Source: Pedobacter heparinus DSM 2366
GTDB taxonomy: Bacteria > Bacteroidota > Bacteroidia > Sphingobacteriales > Sphingobacteriaceae
NCBI RefSeq assembly: GCF_000023825.1
Contig: NC_013061.1
Location: forward strand, 806,001-870,000
Direction: 5' to 3'
DNA length: 64,000 nucleotides
The position numbers and the translations under genes were made by a program. Shown here piece by piece: positions 1 through 9,891 of the stretch. The notes beneath the pieces were generated by a model. That model searched no databases. It saw only the letters and a program-made list of their open reading frames with translations, and was not told where the DNA came from. How positions within the stretch are numbered: position 1 is the stretch's first letter; each line of letters opens with the position of its first letter.

Positions 1-1500
1 CTGATAGCCAATATTAACCATAACGACCTGGTTTACCTGAACAACGAATTCAATATTGAAGTTCAGGTGCAGGCTTTTGAGGCAAAAGGGGAAGAAAGCA
101 GTATTGCTGTATTGGAAAACGGTAAAAAGGTATATGAAGAGCGTTTGTCCATTACCTCAGATGCTTTTGTGAAAAATATTCCTGTCAGACTTAAAGCTTC
201 AAAATTAGGCCTGTTAAAATATACAGTTCAGCTGCGTCCGGTACAGCACGAGGTTTCGGAAAAAAATAATGAACAAAACCTGTTTGTTGAAGTCATTGAT
301 ACCCGTATGAAAGTGCTTATTGCGGCGGCCGGCGCTCATCCCGACATTGCCGCATTGAAGCAGGCCATTGGCCTGAACAGAAATTTTGAGGTTAAAATTG
401 CCCTGGCAGAAGAGCTGAATGCGCTGAACCTTAATGATTATGGTCTGTTGGTGCTGTACCAGCTGCCATCTCTGGCATACGATGCCAATCTGTTCATGAA
501 TAAAGTTGCCGCTGCTAAAGCTGCAGTATGGTATATATTGGGTGGCCAAAGCAATATTAATGCTTTTAACCAGGTTCAGAAACAGGTGAATTTTACCGGA
601 GGGAACAATACCATGCAGGAAACTTATAGCCACGTTAACCCTGGTTTTACTGCATTTGATCTGGATGAGACCATGAGAAAAAGGATCGAGGTTTTTGATC
701 CCTTGTTTGCTCCCTTTGGAAAGCCGGTGGTTCAGGGTAATGCTGCCATTGTCCTGAACCAGCGCATCGGCAAGATCAGTACCGATTATCCCCAGTTGTT
801 TTTTATGACAGAAAACGGGCGGAAAATGGGGTTCTTAATCGGCGAGGGCTTGTGGAAATGGAAACTTTCTGAAGCAGGAGAGTCCATGCCGGAAACCCCT
901 GTTTTTAACAGCCTTCTGTCAAAAGCGGTACAATACCTGTCGCTGAAAGACGATAAACGTAAGTTTAAGGTGTATACTTCAAAAAACACTTTTGACGAGA
1001 ATGAAAACGTATTGCTCAATGCTGTACTTTATAATGACAGCTATATTGCCATAAACGCACCCGACGTTAGTATATCCATTAAAAATGATCAGGGAAAGGA
1101 GTATAAATTCTTGTTTTCAAGAACTGAGATGGCCTATCAGCTTGATGCAGGGGCCTTACCACCAGGTAATTATACCTATGTGGCCACAACGGCATTTGGT
1201 GCCCATAAGTATAGGGCACAGGGTATATTTTTTGTAAATACCATGGTTGCAGAATACCAGCAAACAACAGCCAATCATCAGCTATTGAATAGTATTTCGG
1301 TCCAAACAGGTGGTAAAATGTACATGCCCCAGCAATTATTGGGACTGGTTGATGAGATAAAAGAAAATCAGGAGATCAGGACTTTGAGTTATGAAGATCG
1401 TAAATACGAGGAATTGATTAACTTTAAGTGGTTGTTTGGATTCATCATGGCTTTACTGGCCCTCGAATGTTTTTTCCGGAAAAGAAACGGCGAAATTTAA
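1..1500 (+). CDS. Membrane-anchored hypothetical protein, 5'-truncated
   Basis: The reading frame is open from the first base, so the N-terminus lies outside the window; the GTG at 67 is only an internal candidate start. The visible part is about 500 residues of beta-rich extracytoplasmic sequence. In the middle is a segment that looks like a class I glutamine-amidotransferase-like fold (hydrophobic strand MKVLIAAAGAHPD, later WYILGGQ), as found in large Bacteroidota membrane proteins related to the BatA/von Willebrand group. The last ~25 residues form one transmembrane helix (WLFGFIMALLALECFF) followed by a basic tail, so the bulk should be periplasmic. The next gene starts 12 bases downstream, so the two are probably co-transcribed. 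The family placement is inference from the overall pattern; no catalytic residues are evident. Confidence 0.6.
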   Translation: MIANINHNDLVYLNNEFNIEVQVQAFEAKGEESSIAVLENGKKVYEERLSITSDAFVKNIPVRLKASKLGLLKYTVQLRPVQHEVSEKNNEQNLFVEVIDTRMKVLIAAAGAHPDIAALKQAIGLNRNFEVKIALAEELNALNLNDYGLLVLYQLPSLAYDANLFMNKVAAAKAAVWYILGGQSNINAFNQVQKQVNFTGGNNTMQETYSHVNPGFTAFDLDETMRKRIEVFDPLFAPFGKPVVQGNAAIVLNQRIGKISTDYPQLFFMTENGRKMGFLIGEGLWKWKLSEAGESMPETPVFNSLLSKAVQYLSLKDDKRKFKVYTSKNTFDENENVLLNAVLYNDSYIAINAPDVSISIKNDQGKEYKFLFSRTEMAYQLDAGALPPGNYTYVATTAFGAHKYRAQGIFFVNTMVAEYQQTTANHQLLNSISVQTGGKMYMPQQLLGLVDEIKENQEIRTLSYEDRKYEELINFKWLFGFIMALLALECFFRKRNGEI

Positions 1501-1512
1501 ATCAGACCGGAT

Positions 1513-2124
1513 ATGCAGATCAATACCATGGAAACAATTGAAACGCTGGGAACCATCTCATTTGCGATATCAGGTACTTTTGCGGCCATGCAAAGAAGAC
1601 TGGACCCCTTTGGGGTATTGATCATTGCTTTTGTAACCTCTATTGGCGGAGGAACGGTACGGGATCTGTTGATAGGGGATACGCCGGTAGCCTGGATGAG
1701 GGATGTGAACTATTGTCTGCTGATTTTGCTGACTTCCATCGCTACCATCTTCTTTAAAACACATATTAAGAAATTTAAGGTCACACTTTTTCTTTTCGAC
1801 TCACTGGGGCTGGGCCTGTTTACCATGCTGGGTATTCAAAAAGGGATGATGTTCGGGTTAAGCCCGGGTATTTGTGTTGCCCTGGGTACAATTACCGGAT
1901 GTTTTGGAGGTGTGATCAGGGATACGCTTTTAAATACCATTCCTTTAATCTTTCATAAAGAGGTTTATGCTACGGCCTGTATTTTAGGTGGAATCCTTTA
2001 TTACGCTTTAAAATATTTCCACTTGAAAGATGATATCGCTACCATTGCCGTGATCTCGTTTATATTTATATTAAGGATAATTGTAGTGCGTTATAAGCTG
2101 GCATTGCCTAAATTTGTGTATTAA
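1513..2124 (+). CDS. TRIC / UPF0126-family membrane channel protein
   Basis: A 203-residue integral membrane protein with two similar halves, each carrying a glycine-rich motif followed by VRDLL or IRDTLL (GGGTVRDLLIGDTP near residue 50; GCFGGVIRDTLLNTIP near 135). This duplicated pattern defines the UPF0126/YadS/YicG family, whose prokaryotic members were shown to be trimeric cation channels related to animal TRIC proteins. About seven hydrophobic helices are visible. ATG at 1513 is used, but the second ATG at 1528 (METIETLG) is an equally credible start. It lies 12 bases after the preceding gene. Its TAA overlaps the stop codon of the convergent division gene: positions 2121-2124 read TTAA and serve both strands. 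The physiological ion is unknown. Confidence 0.85.
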   Translation: MQINTMETIETLGTISFAISGTFAAMQRRLDPFGVLIIAFVTSIGGGTVRDLLIGDTPVAWMRDVNYCLLILLTSIATIFFKTHIKKFKVTLFLFDSLGLGLFTMLGIQKGMMFGLSPGICVALGTITGCFGGVIRDTLLNTIPLIFHKEVYATACILGGILYYALKYFHLKDDIATIAVISFIFILRIIVVRYKLALPKFVY

Positions 2125-2420
2125 TCTTTAGGTGCTTCTTTAATGATGACAAATACATCCTCATTGTCCTTTTTCATGAAGTATTTTTCACGGGCAAACT
2201 TTTCAGCTGTATTTAAATTGGTGCTAAGCTCATTAAGGTCTTTTTTAACCTGGGAAATCTCTTTTACATAGAAATCTTTTTCTTCCTGAAGTTTGTTCAC
2301 TTCAGCCCTGAACTCATATTGGGAGATCATATCATTCTTATCAAAAAATAGCATCCATACCACAAAAGCAGCTACAGACAGGAAGTATTTGTTACGAACA
2401 AGTTCTAATATGCGGTTCAT
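2121..2420 (-). CDS. DivIC/FtsB-like septum formation initiator
   Basis: A 99-residue bitopic protein starting at MNRILELV. It has a short cytoplasmic tail, one transmembrane helix (FLSVAAFVVWMLFF, about residues 13-26), then a coiled coil rich in Glu, Lys and Leu (about 36-75), ending in a small C-terminal region. This is the size and topology of FtsB/DivIC proteins, which join FtsL and FtsQ/DivIB in the divisome at the septum. The frame is open further upstream, but the extra residues (MYSVSYLSYS...) do not look like protein and would overlap the neighbouring small gene; ATG at 2420 gives family length. A DivIC-like gene close to eno is a recurring Bacteroidota arrangement, which supports the call. 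Confidence 0.82.
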   Translation of the reverse strand: MNRILELVRNKYFLSVAAFVVWMLFFDKNDMISQYEFRAEVNKLQEEKDFYVKEISQVKKDLNELSTNLNTAEKFAREKYFMKKDNEDVFVIIKEAPKD

Positions 2421-2469
2421 AAAGTAAAGATATAAAAAATAACTATCCGGGATAATTCTAACAATTTTT

Positions 2470-2658
2470 TTATACCTGGTACAACTGTACGATAAATACG
2501 ATACTGAATACAATTGCTGCTATTGCACAGACAAGGGATAAGGTGTTTATCCTGTTTCCCTTAAACCATCCAACTACAATAAATAGCAATGCCAGTGGTG
2601 GAAATACACTGAGCAGTGAGGGTATAGCTGATATTTCTTCTTTTTTGCTTTTAACCAT
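2470..2658 (-). CDS. Small two-helix membrane protein, unknown function
   Basis: A 62-residue protein when started at ATG 2658 (MVKSKKEEIS), with a short charged N-terminus and two hydrophobic helices (about residues 19-31 and 38-58) separated by a basic turn (FKGNRINT). I do not recognise a family. A longer frame to 2718 exists but runs through the eno terminator hairpin, so the shorter start is preferred. It sits between eno and the DivIC-like gene on the same strand, with 49 bases to the latter, so it may be expressed by read-through from eno or from its own weak promoter. Its coding status rests on length, strand agreement and membrane-protein composition only. Confidence 0.5.
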   Translation of the reverse strand: MVKSKKEEISAIPSLLSVFPPLALLFIVVGWFKGNRINTLSLVCAIAAIVFSIVFIVQLYQV

Positions 2659-2693
2659 GATCACAGAATTAGGTAGTAGTACTGCAATATAAC

Positions 2694-2727
2694 AAAAAAG
2701 TCCTGCAATTGCTTGCAAGACTTTTTT
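2694..2727 (-). terminator. Intrinsic terminator after eno
   Basis: A near-perfect hairpin: AAAAAAGTCCTGCAA (2694-2708), loop TTGC, then TTGCAAGACTTTTTT (2713-2727), with one G-T wobble. Read on the minus strand it lies 21 bases past the enolase stop and ends in a U-run. The A/T symmetry would allow it to act in both directions. Confidence 0.8.
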
Positions 2728-2747
2728 GTCTGGTCATTTAACCAGGT

Positions 2748-4055
<1,308 letters not shown>

Positions 4056-4106
4056 TTATTAGTTAATCTGCCTTAGTGTAAAAAGTACAATTACTAAGAC
4101 AATATC

Positions 4107-4114
4107 CAAAGTTA
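4107..4114 (-). promoter_or_regulatory. Candidate -7 box for eno
   Basis: The plus strand reads CAAAGTTA, which is TAACTTTG on the minus strand and matches the Bacteroidota -7 consensus TAnnTTTG. It would give an eno leader of roughly 55 bases. No clear TTTG sits 18-20 bases further upstream, so this rests on the -7 box alone. Confidence 0.45.
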
Positions 4115-4136
4115 TAATAAATTTTAAATTATAAGT

Positions 4137-4168
4137 AAAAAAGGCCGTAATTACTTACGGCCCTTTAT
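4137..4168 (-). terminator. Intrinsic terminator after the aquaporin gene
   Basis: A perfect 8-bp stem GGCCGTAA / TTACGGCC (4143-4150, 4155-4162) with loop TTAC. On the minus strand it is followed by six T. It lies 30 bases beyond the aquaporin stop and upstream of eno, separating the two transcripts. Confidence 0.85.
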
Positions 4169-4191
4169 TTTAATATGTTTTCTAAGTGTGG

Positions 4192-4884
4192 TTAAGCAGT
4201 TTCCGAACCTGCTGCGAAAAATGCCTTATATACGATTCCAGCTAAAATAGCACCTACAATAGGGGCTACCCAGAACAGCCAGAGCTGACTAAGCGCCTCG
4301 CCACCTACAAATATAGCCTGACTGGTACTCCTTGCCGGGTTAACAGAAGTATTGGTTACCGGGATACTGATCAGGTGGATCAGGGTAAGACACAAACCAA
4401 TGGCCAGACCGGCAAAACCTTTTGGCGCACGGTTATCTGTTGCACCTAATATAACCAGTAAGAAAATAAAGGTCATAACAATTTCACAGACCAGGGCTGC
4501 AGTCATGCTGTATTTCCCTGGCGAAAGATCGCCATAACCATTGCTGGCAAAACCACCAATGTTGCTCCCGTTTCCGGTGGCAATTACATACAGAATGCCT
4601 GCTGCCGCAATACCTCCTAATACCTGCGATATAATGTATGGAATAAGGTCTTTACCATCAAACCTTCCGCCTATCCACAGCCCCACAGATACTGCCGGAT
4701 TTAAATGTGCTCCCGAAATGTGTCCCAAAGCATAGGCGATGGTTACGACAGTTAATCCGAAGGCAAGTGCAACACCCAGAAAGCCGATGCCTGCATTAGG
4801 ATAGTTACAGGCTAAAACGGCACTTCCGCAACCGCCTAAAACCAACCAAAAGGTTCCAATAAATTCTGCTGCTAATTTTTTCAT
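4192..4884 (-). CDS. aqpZ: Aquaporin Z-like MIP channel
   Basis: A 230-residue major intrinsic protein that forms a tetrameric inner-membrane water channel. Both pore half-helix motifs are intact: HLNPAVSVG (NPA at 62-64) and SVNPARSTS (NPA at 182-184, followed by the selectivity-filter arginine 185). Six transmembrane segments and the C-terminal [16 protein letters not shown] segment match AqpZ rather than glycerol facilitators, which have a longer second loop and NPxRD. The start at 4884 ([12 protein letters not shown]) is the conserved family N-terminus. It is a single-gene unit with its own terminator; the 161 bases upstream hold no promoter I can recognise. Water selectivity is inferred from family resemblance. 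Confidence 0.93.
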   Translation of the reverse strand: MKKLAAEFIGTFWLVLGGCGSAVLACNYPNAGIGFLGVALAFGLTVVTIAYALGHISGAHLNPAVSVGLWIGGRFDGKDLIPYIISQVLGGIAAAGILYVIATGNGSNIGGFASNGYGDLSPGKYSMTAALVCEIVMTFIFLLVILGATDNRAPKGFAGLAIGLCLTLIHLISIPVTNTSVNPARSTSQAIFVGGEALSQLWLFWVAPIVGAILAGIVYKAFFAAGSETA

Positions 4885-5045
4885 AGTTAGGATTTTTTTA
4901 GGTTAGGCATCCATCCACTACAAAAAAAGCTGTTGCATAAGATGGGTCCATAACAGTTTGTTTGTTAAATAATTAAGGTTTATCTTAATGAATTTAACAA
5001 CAAATAATCAATATTCCTAATACAAAATTTCAGACCGTATTTTGC

Positions 5046-6137
5046 TTATTCCCACTTAAATACTTTAACTGCAACCGTATAAATGCCAATACCCCAGATC
5101 AGCATGATCAGGATCTGGTGTTTTACATCCCATAGTCCAGCACCTTCAAAGGCTACTTTTCTCATGGCATCGTTTAAATAGGTAAGTGGTAAGGCATGGC
5201 TGATTGGTTGTAACCACGACGGAAAAGCATCAATGGAAAAAAAGGTGCCCGAAAGTAAAAACTGGGGCAGGGTAATGATGTTTGAAATGGGTGGAATGGT
5301 ACTTTCACTTTTCGCTATGCCTGAAACGACAAAGCCGAAGCCCATAAATACGATAAGTCCGATCACCGAAAGCAGCAGCATGTTTAGCACCGTAACCACT
5401 CCATGTATCAAGGTAAAATGGAAAAAGAAATGACCGATAAGGATGATAAAAACAGCACCCAGTAAAGCAAAACCTATCCTGGCCAGGCCTTCTCCAAAAA
5501 CAATGCTGGAGCGTTTAACAGGTGTTGCAAAAAAACGCTTGATCACCAGGTTTTGCCTTAAACTGAAAAATACAAAGGCGGTTCCAAAAACACCTGTACT
5601 CAATAAGGAAAAACCAAGCTGTCCGGGTAAAATAAAGTCTATGGTACGGTAAATCCGCCCCTGTACTGTACTTTCATTCAGCTGTGCAACAGTAGGTTTT
5701 ACATCCCTGGCATTCAGGTTATATAGTAAATTGTTCAATATGGATTTCAGAATGCTGCCTTTATCCAGGGAAGCAGAAGTGTATTGCACATTTGCGAGAT
5801 AAGCAGGGGTACCGGCTTCATTCTTTTTTACATCGATCAAAGCATCAATATTGCCTTTTTCCAATCCGGTCTTTATTTCTTCCCGGGATTCATCTTTAAC
5901 CAGTTTTATAACGGGTATCTGTTCCAGTGCCAGTATAATGGGGTTTTGCAGGTCAGACCCTGGGGCTACAGCCAGTTTAACTTTTACACCACCATTGCCC
6001 AGAAAGCCAAAGACAAGAATAAATATTAAAGGGAAGGCCAATGTAAACACAACTGCAGAGGGGCTCCGCATAATGGAACGGAAGCTTGCTTTGGCAAGGG
6101 CCAGTGTAGCTTTAGTGTTGTTGTAAGGTTTGCTCAT
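5046..6137 (-). CDS. ABC-2 type transporter permease
   Basis: A 363-residue permease with the ABC2_membrane_3 layout: one N-terminal transmembrane helix (about 28-48), a soluble extracytoplasmic region of about 120 residues, then five helices in the C-terminal half, including the conserved segment FLLSGTFFSIDAFPSWLQPISHALPLTYLNDAMR typical of DrrB/YhfB-like exporters (shown here in outline, about 290-325). It follows the ATPase gene with a 6-base gap, so the two form one operon and one complex, with the permease acting as a homodimer in the inner membrane. The substrate cannot be read from sequence; drug, lipid or polysaccharide export are all possible. Confidence 0.88.
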   Translation of the reverse strand: MSKPYNNTKATLALAKASFRSIMRSPSAVVFTLAFPLIFILVFGFLGNGGVKVKLAVAPGSDLQNPIILALEQIPVIKLVKDESREEIKTGLEKGNIDALIDVKKNEAGTPAYLANVQYTSASLDKGSILKSILNNLLYNLNARDVKPTVAQLNESTVQGRIYRTIDFILPGQLGFSLLSTGVFGTAFVFFSLRQNLVIKRFFATPVKRSSIVFGEGLARIGFALLGAVFIILIGHFFFHFTLIHGVVTVLNMLLLSVIGLIVFMGFGFVVSGIAKSESTIPPISNIITLPQFLLSGTFFSIDAFPSWLQPISHALPLTYLNDAMRKVAFEGAGLWDVKHQILIMLIWGIGIYTVAVKVFKWE

Positions 6138-6143
6138 GTCTAT

Positions 6144-6914
6144 TTAATTGTCCTCCCGCCATTCTTTACCGGTAAGGTTAATAAAAACATCTTCCAAGTT
6201 GGCTTTTTTAACTTCTTTTTTTCTTTCAAAACCACTGTTGACCAGTTTGTCTATCAGATTGTCAGGGGTGTCCAGGGCAATGATCTCCCCGCGTTCCACA
6301 AAGGCAACACGGTCGCACAGTTGCTCAGCCTCGTCCATGTAATGGGTTGTGATCACTACGGTTGTCCCGTTGTTCCGGATATCAATAATGAGGTCCCACA
6401 AATTGCGCCTGGCCTGTGGGTCCAAACCAGTTGTAGGTTCGTCCAGGAAAATTATTTTGGGCGAATTGATTAGTGTGGTAGCGATAGAGAAACGTTGTTT
6501 TTGTCCACCCGACAAAGCTTTGTATTTGGCTTTGGCCTTATCCTGCAGGTTTACCTTTTCCAGCATTTCCATCGGTTTGATATCAACATTATACAATCCT
6601 GAAAAGAGTTCCATCAGTTCAACCAGGTTCAGGTTTGGATAATAGCCTGCGGCCTGCAGTTGTACGCCAATGATCCTTTTGATTTTGCCGGCATCCTTTT
6701 CTACCGAATACCCATCAACAATGATCTCTCCTGAGGTCTTTTCACGGAGGGTCTCAATGATTTCCAGGGTTGTCGTTTTTCCTGCTCCGTTAGGACCTAA
6801 AAGCCCGAAAATCTCGTTTTCATATACGTCAAAGCTAAGGCCTTGAACGGCAATAAAATCGTCGTATTTTTTTACCAGGTTCTTTACACTGATAATGGCA
6901 TTTGTTTTATCCAT
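6144..6914 (-). CDS. ABC transporter ATP-binding protein
   Basis: A 256-residue nucleotide-binding subunit from ATG 6914 (MDKTNAIISVKNLVKKYD). All ABC motifs are present: Walker A GPNGAGKTT, Q-loop (GVQLQAAGY), signature LSGGQKQR, Walker B KIIFLDEPTTGLD and switch histidine in VVITTHYMDEAEQLCDR. The C-terminal part ends with an ANLEDVFINLTGKEWR segment typical of CcmA/DrrA-type exporters. An upstream in-frame ATG at 6941 would run through a 13-bp inverted repeat and is less likely. It pairs with the permease 6 bases downstream and should power an exporter. Confidence 0.93.
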   Translation of the reverse strand: MDKTNAIISVKNLVKKYDDFIAVQGLSFDVYENEIFGLLGPNGAGKTTTLEIIETLREKTSGEIIVDGYSVEKDAGKIKRIIGVQLQAAGYYPNLNLVELMELFSGLYNVDIKPMEMLEKVNLQDKAKAKYKALSGGQKQRFSIATTLINSPKIIFLDEPTTGLDPQARRNLWDLIIDIRNNGTTVVITTHYMDEAEQLCDRVAFVERGEIIALDTPDNLIDKLVNSGFERKKEVKKANLEDVFINLTGKEWREDN

Positions 6915-6926
6915 GTTATAAATGTA

Positions 6927-6970
6927 AGAAGGTTTAGCCAAACAGAAAATGCGATTGGGCTAAACCTTCT
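6927..6970 (-). repeat. Perfect 13-bp inverted repeat between carA and the ABC operon
   Basis: AGAAGGTTTAGCC (6927-6939) and its exact reverse complement GGCTAAACCTTCT (6958-6970) are separated by 18 bases. The element lies 41 bases past the carA stop and 12 bases before the ABC ATPase start. It has no U-run on the minus strand, so it may be a weak terminator for carA, a leader hairpin for the exporter, or an operator. Confidence 0.6.
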
Positions 6971-7011
6971 AAAATGTCGGTAATATGATAGATGATGTCG
7001 GTAAACAGGGA

Positions 7012-8124
7012 TTACCAGGTCAGTTCGCCCTTAATCATTCCAATGAAATCATCGAAAAGGTAGCGCGAATCGTGAGGGCCCGGAGAAGATTCAGGATGAT
7101 ATTGTACTGAAAATGCTTTTTTACCTTTTACACGGATACCTTCGATAGACTGGTCATTTAAATTAACGTGGGTTATTTCTACCTTGTCAGAGCTTCTTAC
7201 TTCATCAGGGATTACACCAAAACCATGGTTCTGCGAAGTTACCTCGCAGTGATTTTTAATGATGTTTTTTACAGGATGGTTTAAACCACGGTGACCGTTA
7301 AACATTTTCATGGTACCAATTCCATTGGCCTCAGCAAGTAACTGATGGCCTAAGCAAATGCCAAACATCGGCTTTTCGGCTGCTAAAACTTTTTTTACCG
7401 TCTCTATGGCATAAGGCATAGCCGAAGGGTCGCCGGGACCGTTAGAAATAAAATAACCATCTGCACCCCATTTGTCCATCTCTTCAAAACTGGTTTTTGC
7501 CGGGAAAACCTGGACATAGGCATCCCTGCTGTCAAAGTTGCGCAGGATGTTCTTTTTAATACCCAGATCTAACGCTGCTATTTTATAAGTGGCCTCAGGC
7601 GAACCATAGAAATAAGGTTCTTTGGTCGAAACCTGCGAAGACAGCTCCAGTCCGTCCATAGAAGGCACTTCAGCAAGTTTAGCTTTTAGTTCTTCCAGAT
7701 CAGTAATTTCAGAAGAGATGATCGCATTCATTGCTCCCTTATGCCTGATGTGACGTACCAGTGCACGGGTATCTATATCGGAAATACCAACAATGTTTTC
7801 ATTCTGAAAATAATCCTGTATAGATTCTGAAGCTTCTTTACGGCTGAAACCGATGTTGTAGTTTTTACAAACCAGTCCTGCTATTTTAATGCTGTCCGAT
7901 TCGATCTCTTCTTTGTGTATCCCGTAATTTCCAATATGCGCATTGGTGGTTACCATGATCTGACCGAAGTATGAAGGATCAGTAAAAATTTCCTGATATC
8001 CAGTCATTCCGGTGTTAAAACAGATCTCGCCAGTGGTAGTGCCTATTTTTCCGGCAGCTTTACCGTAATATACAGTTCCATCGGCCAGTAACAAGATAGC
8101 AGGTAACTTGGTGTAGTTAGTCAT
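7012..8124 (-). CDS. carA: Carbamoyl-phosphate synthase small subunit
   Basis: A 370-residue glutaminase subunit that hydrolyses glutamine and passes ammonia to CarB for carbamoyl phosphate, feeding arginine and pyrimidine synthesis. The N-terminal CPSase small-chain domain (about 8-140) begins LPAILLLADGTVYYG. The class I amidotransferase domain (about 180-365) has the nucleophile Cys257 in GICLGHQ and the His343/Glu345 pair in QYHPESSPGP, so the triad is complete. No carB follows in this window, because downstream lies an exporter; the large subunit must be encoded elsewhere. The promoter candidate at 8246-8276 leaves a leader of about 115 bases. Confidence 0.97.
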   Translation of the reverse strand: MTNYTKLPAILLLADGTVYYGKAAGKIGTTTGEICFNTGMTGYQEIFTDPSYFGQIMVTTNAHIGNYGIHKEEIESDSIKIAGLVCKNYNIGFSRKEASESIQDYFQNENIVGISDIDTRALVRHIRHKGAMNAIISSEITDLEELKAKLAEVPSMDGLELSSQVSTKEPYFYGSPEATYKIAALDLGIKKNILRNFDSRDAYVQVFPAKTSFEEMDKWGADGYFISNGPGDPSAMPYAIETVKKVLAAEKPMFGICLGHQLLAEANGIGTMKMFNGHRGLNHPVKNIIKNHCEVTSQNHGFGVIPDEVRSSDKVEITHVNLNDQSIEGIRVKGKKAFSVQYHPESSPGPHDSRYLFDDFIGMIKGELTW

Positions 8125-8245
8125 CGTAATTATAATGAGAAATTAGGGGTTTGAAAAAAGATAAAAAGGGGGATTCTGCTGCGGTTTTGATGCCGTTTAT
8201 GTCTTTAACAAATGTGCTGTTAATTAACCCCTTCATTTCAGGGTA

Positions 8246-8276
8246 CAAAGATAGGAGTTTGTGGGGTTTTATTCAA
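8246..8276 (-). promoter_or_regulatory. Promoter candidate for carA
   Basis: On the minus strand TTG (8276-8274) is followed after 20 bases by TATCTTTG (8253-8246), an exact TAnnTTTG -7 box with acceptable -33 spacing. It would start transcription near 8239. It is back-to-back with the panB promoter in the same intergenic region. Confidence 0.55.
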
Positions 8277-8348
8277 GATATTTTTTGAGATAGTAATAGT
8301 ACATTGTCACAAAAACAATAAAACAGTCTTTATTTCGATTGTAAAAAC

Positions 8349-8356
8349 TAATTTTG
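8349..8356 (+). promoter_or_regulatory. Candidate -7 box for panB
   Basis: TAATTTTG is an exact match to TAnnTTTG, 20 bases before the panB ATG, giving a short leader of about 15 bases. No well-spaced TTTG was found upstream. Confidence 0.45.
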
Positions 8357-8376
8357 CTTTAACAAAAAATAAAAGT

Positions 8377-9192
8377 ATGTCGGTAAATAAAGAAGTAAAG
8401 CGAATAACGACTCATATATTACAGGAAATGAAACAGCATGGCGAAAAAATCTCTATGTTAACAGCTTACGATTTCTCTATGGCAACCATTCTGGACGATG
8501 CCGGACTGGATGTCTTATTGGTTGGGGATTCAGCTTCCAATGTAATGGCAGGTCATGAAACCACACTTCCGATCACCCTAGACCAGATGATTTATCATGC
8601 GGCTTCTGTTGTCAGGGGTGCTGCACGTGCTTTTGTAGTTGTAGATCTTCCCTTTGGTTCCTATCAGGGAAATTCTAAAGAAGCCCTAAACTCTGCCATC
8701 CGAATCATGAAAGAGTCCGGTGCACATGGGGTAAAGCTGGAGGGAGGAACAGAGGTAGTGGATTCTATACAACGCATCATTACTGCAGGTATTCCGGTGA
8801 TGGGACATTTAGGCCTTACCCCCCAGTCTATTTATAAATTTGGTACTTATACCGTTAGGGCGAAAGGTGAGGCTGAGGCTGATAAACTGAAAAGCGATGC
8901 CCTGGCCTTACAGGAAGCCGGTTGCTTTGGTATAGTCCTGGAAAAGATCCCCGCCAAACTGGGCGCAGCAGTTTCCAAAAGTCTTCATATCCCAACTATA
9001 GGTATTGGTGCAGGGCCTGATTGTGATGGGCAGGTACTTGTGGTGAACGACATGATCGGCCTGACCAAAGGGTTTAAGCCCCGTTTTTTACGTCAGTATT
9101 TAAATCTCTATGATGGCATTAAAGATGCAGCGCAGGCTTATATCAGGGATGTTAAGGGCAATGATTTTCCAAACGAAAAGGAACAGTATTAA
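8377..9192 (+). CDS. panB: 3-methyl-2-oxobutanoate hydroxymethyltransferase
   Basis: A 271-residue PanB, which transfers a hydroxymethyl group from 5,10-methylene-tetrahydrofolate to alpha-ketoisovalerate to make ketopantoate, the first committed step of pantothenate and coenzyme A synthesis. The TIM-barrel hallmarks are visible: [16 protein letters not shown], the metal-site [31 protein letters not shown] and the catalytic-glutamate strand [10 protein letters not shown], then [22 protein letters not shown]. Length and start are standard. The stop overlaps the next ATG by one base (TAATG), so translation of the pseudouridine synthase is probably coupled. Confidence 0.97.
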   Translation: MSVNKEVKRITTHILQEMKQHGEKISMLTAYDFSMATILDDAGLDVLLVGDSASNVMAGHETTLPITLDQMIYHAASVVRGAARAFVVVDLPFGSYQGNSKEALNSAIRIMKESGAHGVKLEGGTEVVDSIQRIITAGIPVMGHLGLTPQSIYKFGTYTVRAKGEAEADKLKSDALALQEAGCFGIVLEKIPAKLGAAVSKSLHIPTIGIGAGPDCDGQVLVVNDMIGLTKGFKPRFLRQYLNLYDGIKDAAQAYIRDVKGNDFPNEKEQY

Positions 9193-9878
9193 TGCCGGTA
9201 ACTGATAAAGATGTATTGTATGAGGATAATCACCTGATTGCAGTATGTAAAAAGGCGGGGGATATTGTACAGATTGACGAAACGGGGGATGAGCCTTTGG
9301 ATGAGCAGGTAAAAAAATACCTGGCGATAAAATACAATAAACCCAATAGTGCTTTTCTGGGTGTGGTACACCGGCTGGACCGGCCCGTTAGCGGCGTAAT
9401 TTTATTTGCTAAAACCAGCAAGGCCCTGGAAAGGATGAATGCCATTTTTAAAAACCGGGAAGTAAAAAAGACCTACTGGGCCATAGTACGTAAAAAGCCG
9501 GTAAAAACATCGGGTACCCTGATCCACTGGCTGATCAAAAACCCTCAGAAGAATGTGGTCACTGCTTATGCCGAAGAAGTTCCGGGCAGCCAGCGTTGTG
9601 AATTGAGCTACCGGTTAATCGGAACTTTAAACGATTATTATTTAATTGAGGTAGACCCGCTTACGGGGCGTTCGCACCAGATTAGGGTCCAGTTGTCTAC
9701 CATGGGCTGTCCTATTGTAGGCGACAACAAATATGGTTATCCCAGGGGAAGCCGCAAAGGCAGTATCTGCCTGCATGCACGACGGCTGCAGTTTATTCAC
9801 CCTGTAAAAAAGGAGCCGGTAAATATATTTGCCGAATTGCCTGTTGATGGCTTCTGGGAAAAGTTTGAGGGATTTTAA
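9192..9878 (+). CDS. RluA-family RNA pseudouridine synthase
   Basis: A 228-residue RluA/RluD-type enzyme. The catalytic motif HRLDRPVSG holds the nucleophilic Asp63, and the later motifs GRSHQIRVQL and CLHARRLQF are conserved. There is no N-terminal S4 domain, unlike RluD, so it is closer to the short RluA/TruC-like proteins. It isomerises uridine in rRNA or tRNA in the cytosol; the exact target base cannot be assigned from sequence. It is translationally coupled to panB (TAATG overlap) although the functions are unrelated. A terminator follows immediately, so panB and this gene form a two-gene unit. Confidence 0.92.
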   Translation: MPVTDKDVLYEDNHLIAVCKKAGDIVQIDETGDEPLDEQVKKYLAIKYNKPNSAFLGVVHRLDRPVSGVILFAKTSKALERMNAIFKNREVKKTYWAIVRKKPVKTSGTLIHWLIKNPQKNVVTAYAEEVPGSQRCELSYRLIGTLNDYYLIEVDPLTGRSHQIRVQLSTMGCPIVGDNKYGYPRGSRKGSICLHARRLQFIHPVKKEPVNIFAELPVDGFWEKFEGF

Positions 9879-9891
9879 ACATCCCTTTTTT
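9869..9891 (+). terminator. Intrinsic terminator overlapping the pseudouridine synthase stop
   Basis: Stem GGGAT / ATCCC (9869-9873, 9881-9885) with a 7-base loop containing the TAA stop, followed by six T (9886-9891). Confidence 0.65.

Noticed and set aside
2421..2513. Longer N-terminus for the DivIC/FtsB-like protein
   Set aside because: The added residues are not protein-like, overlap the adjacent gene, and make the protein too long for the family.
8125..8245. PyrR-type or riboswitch attenuator in the carA leader
   Set aside because: The leader is long and has G/C-rich patches, but I found no convincing terminator/antiterminator pair followed by a T-run.
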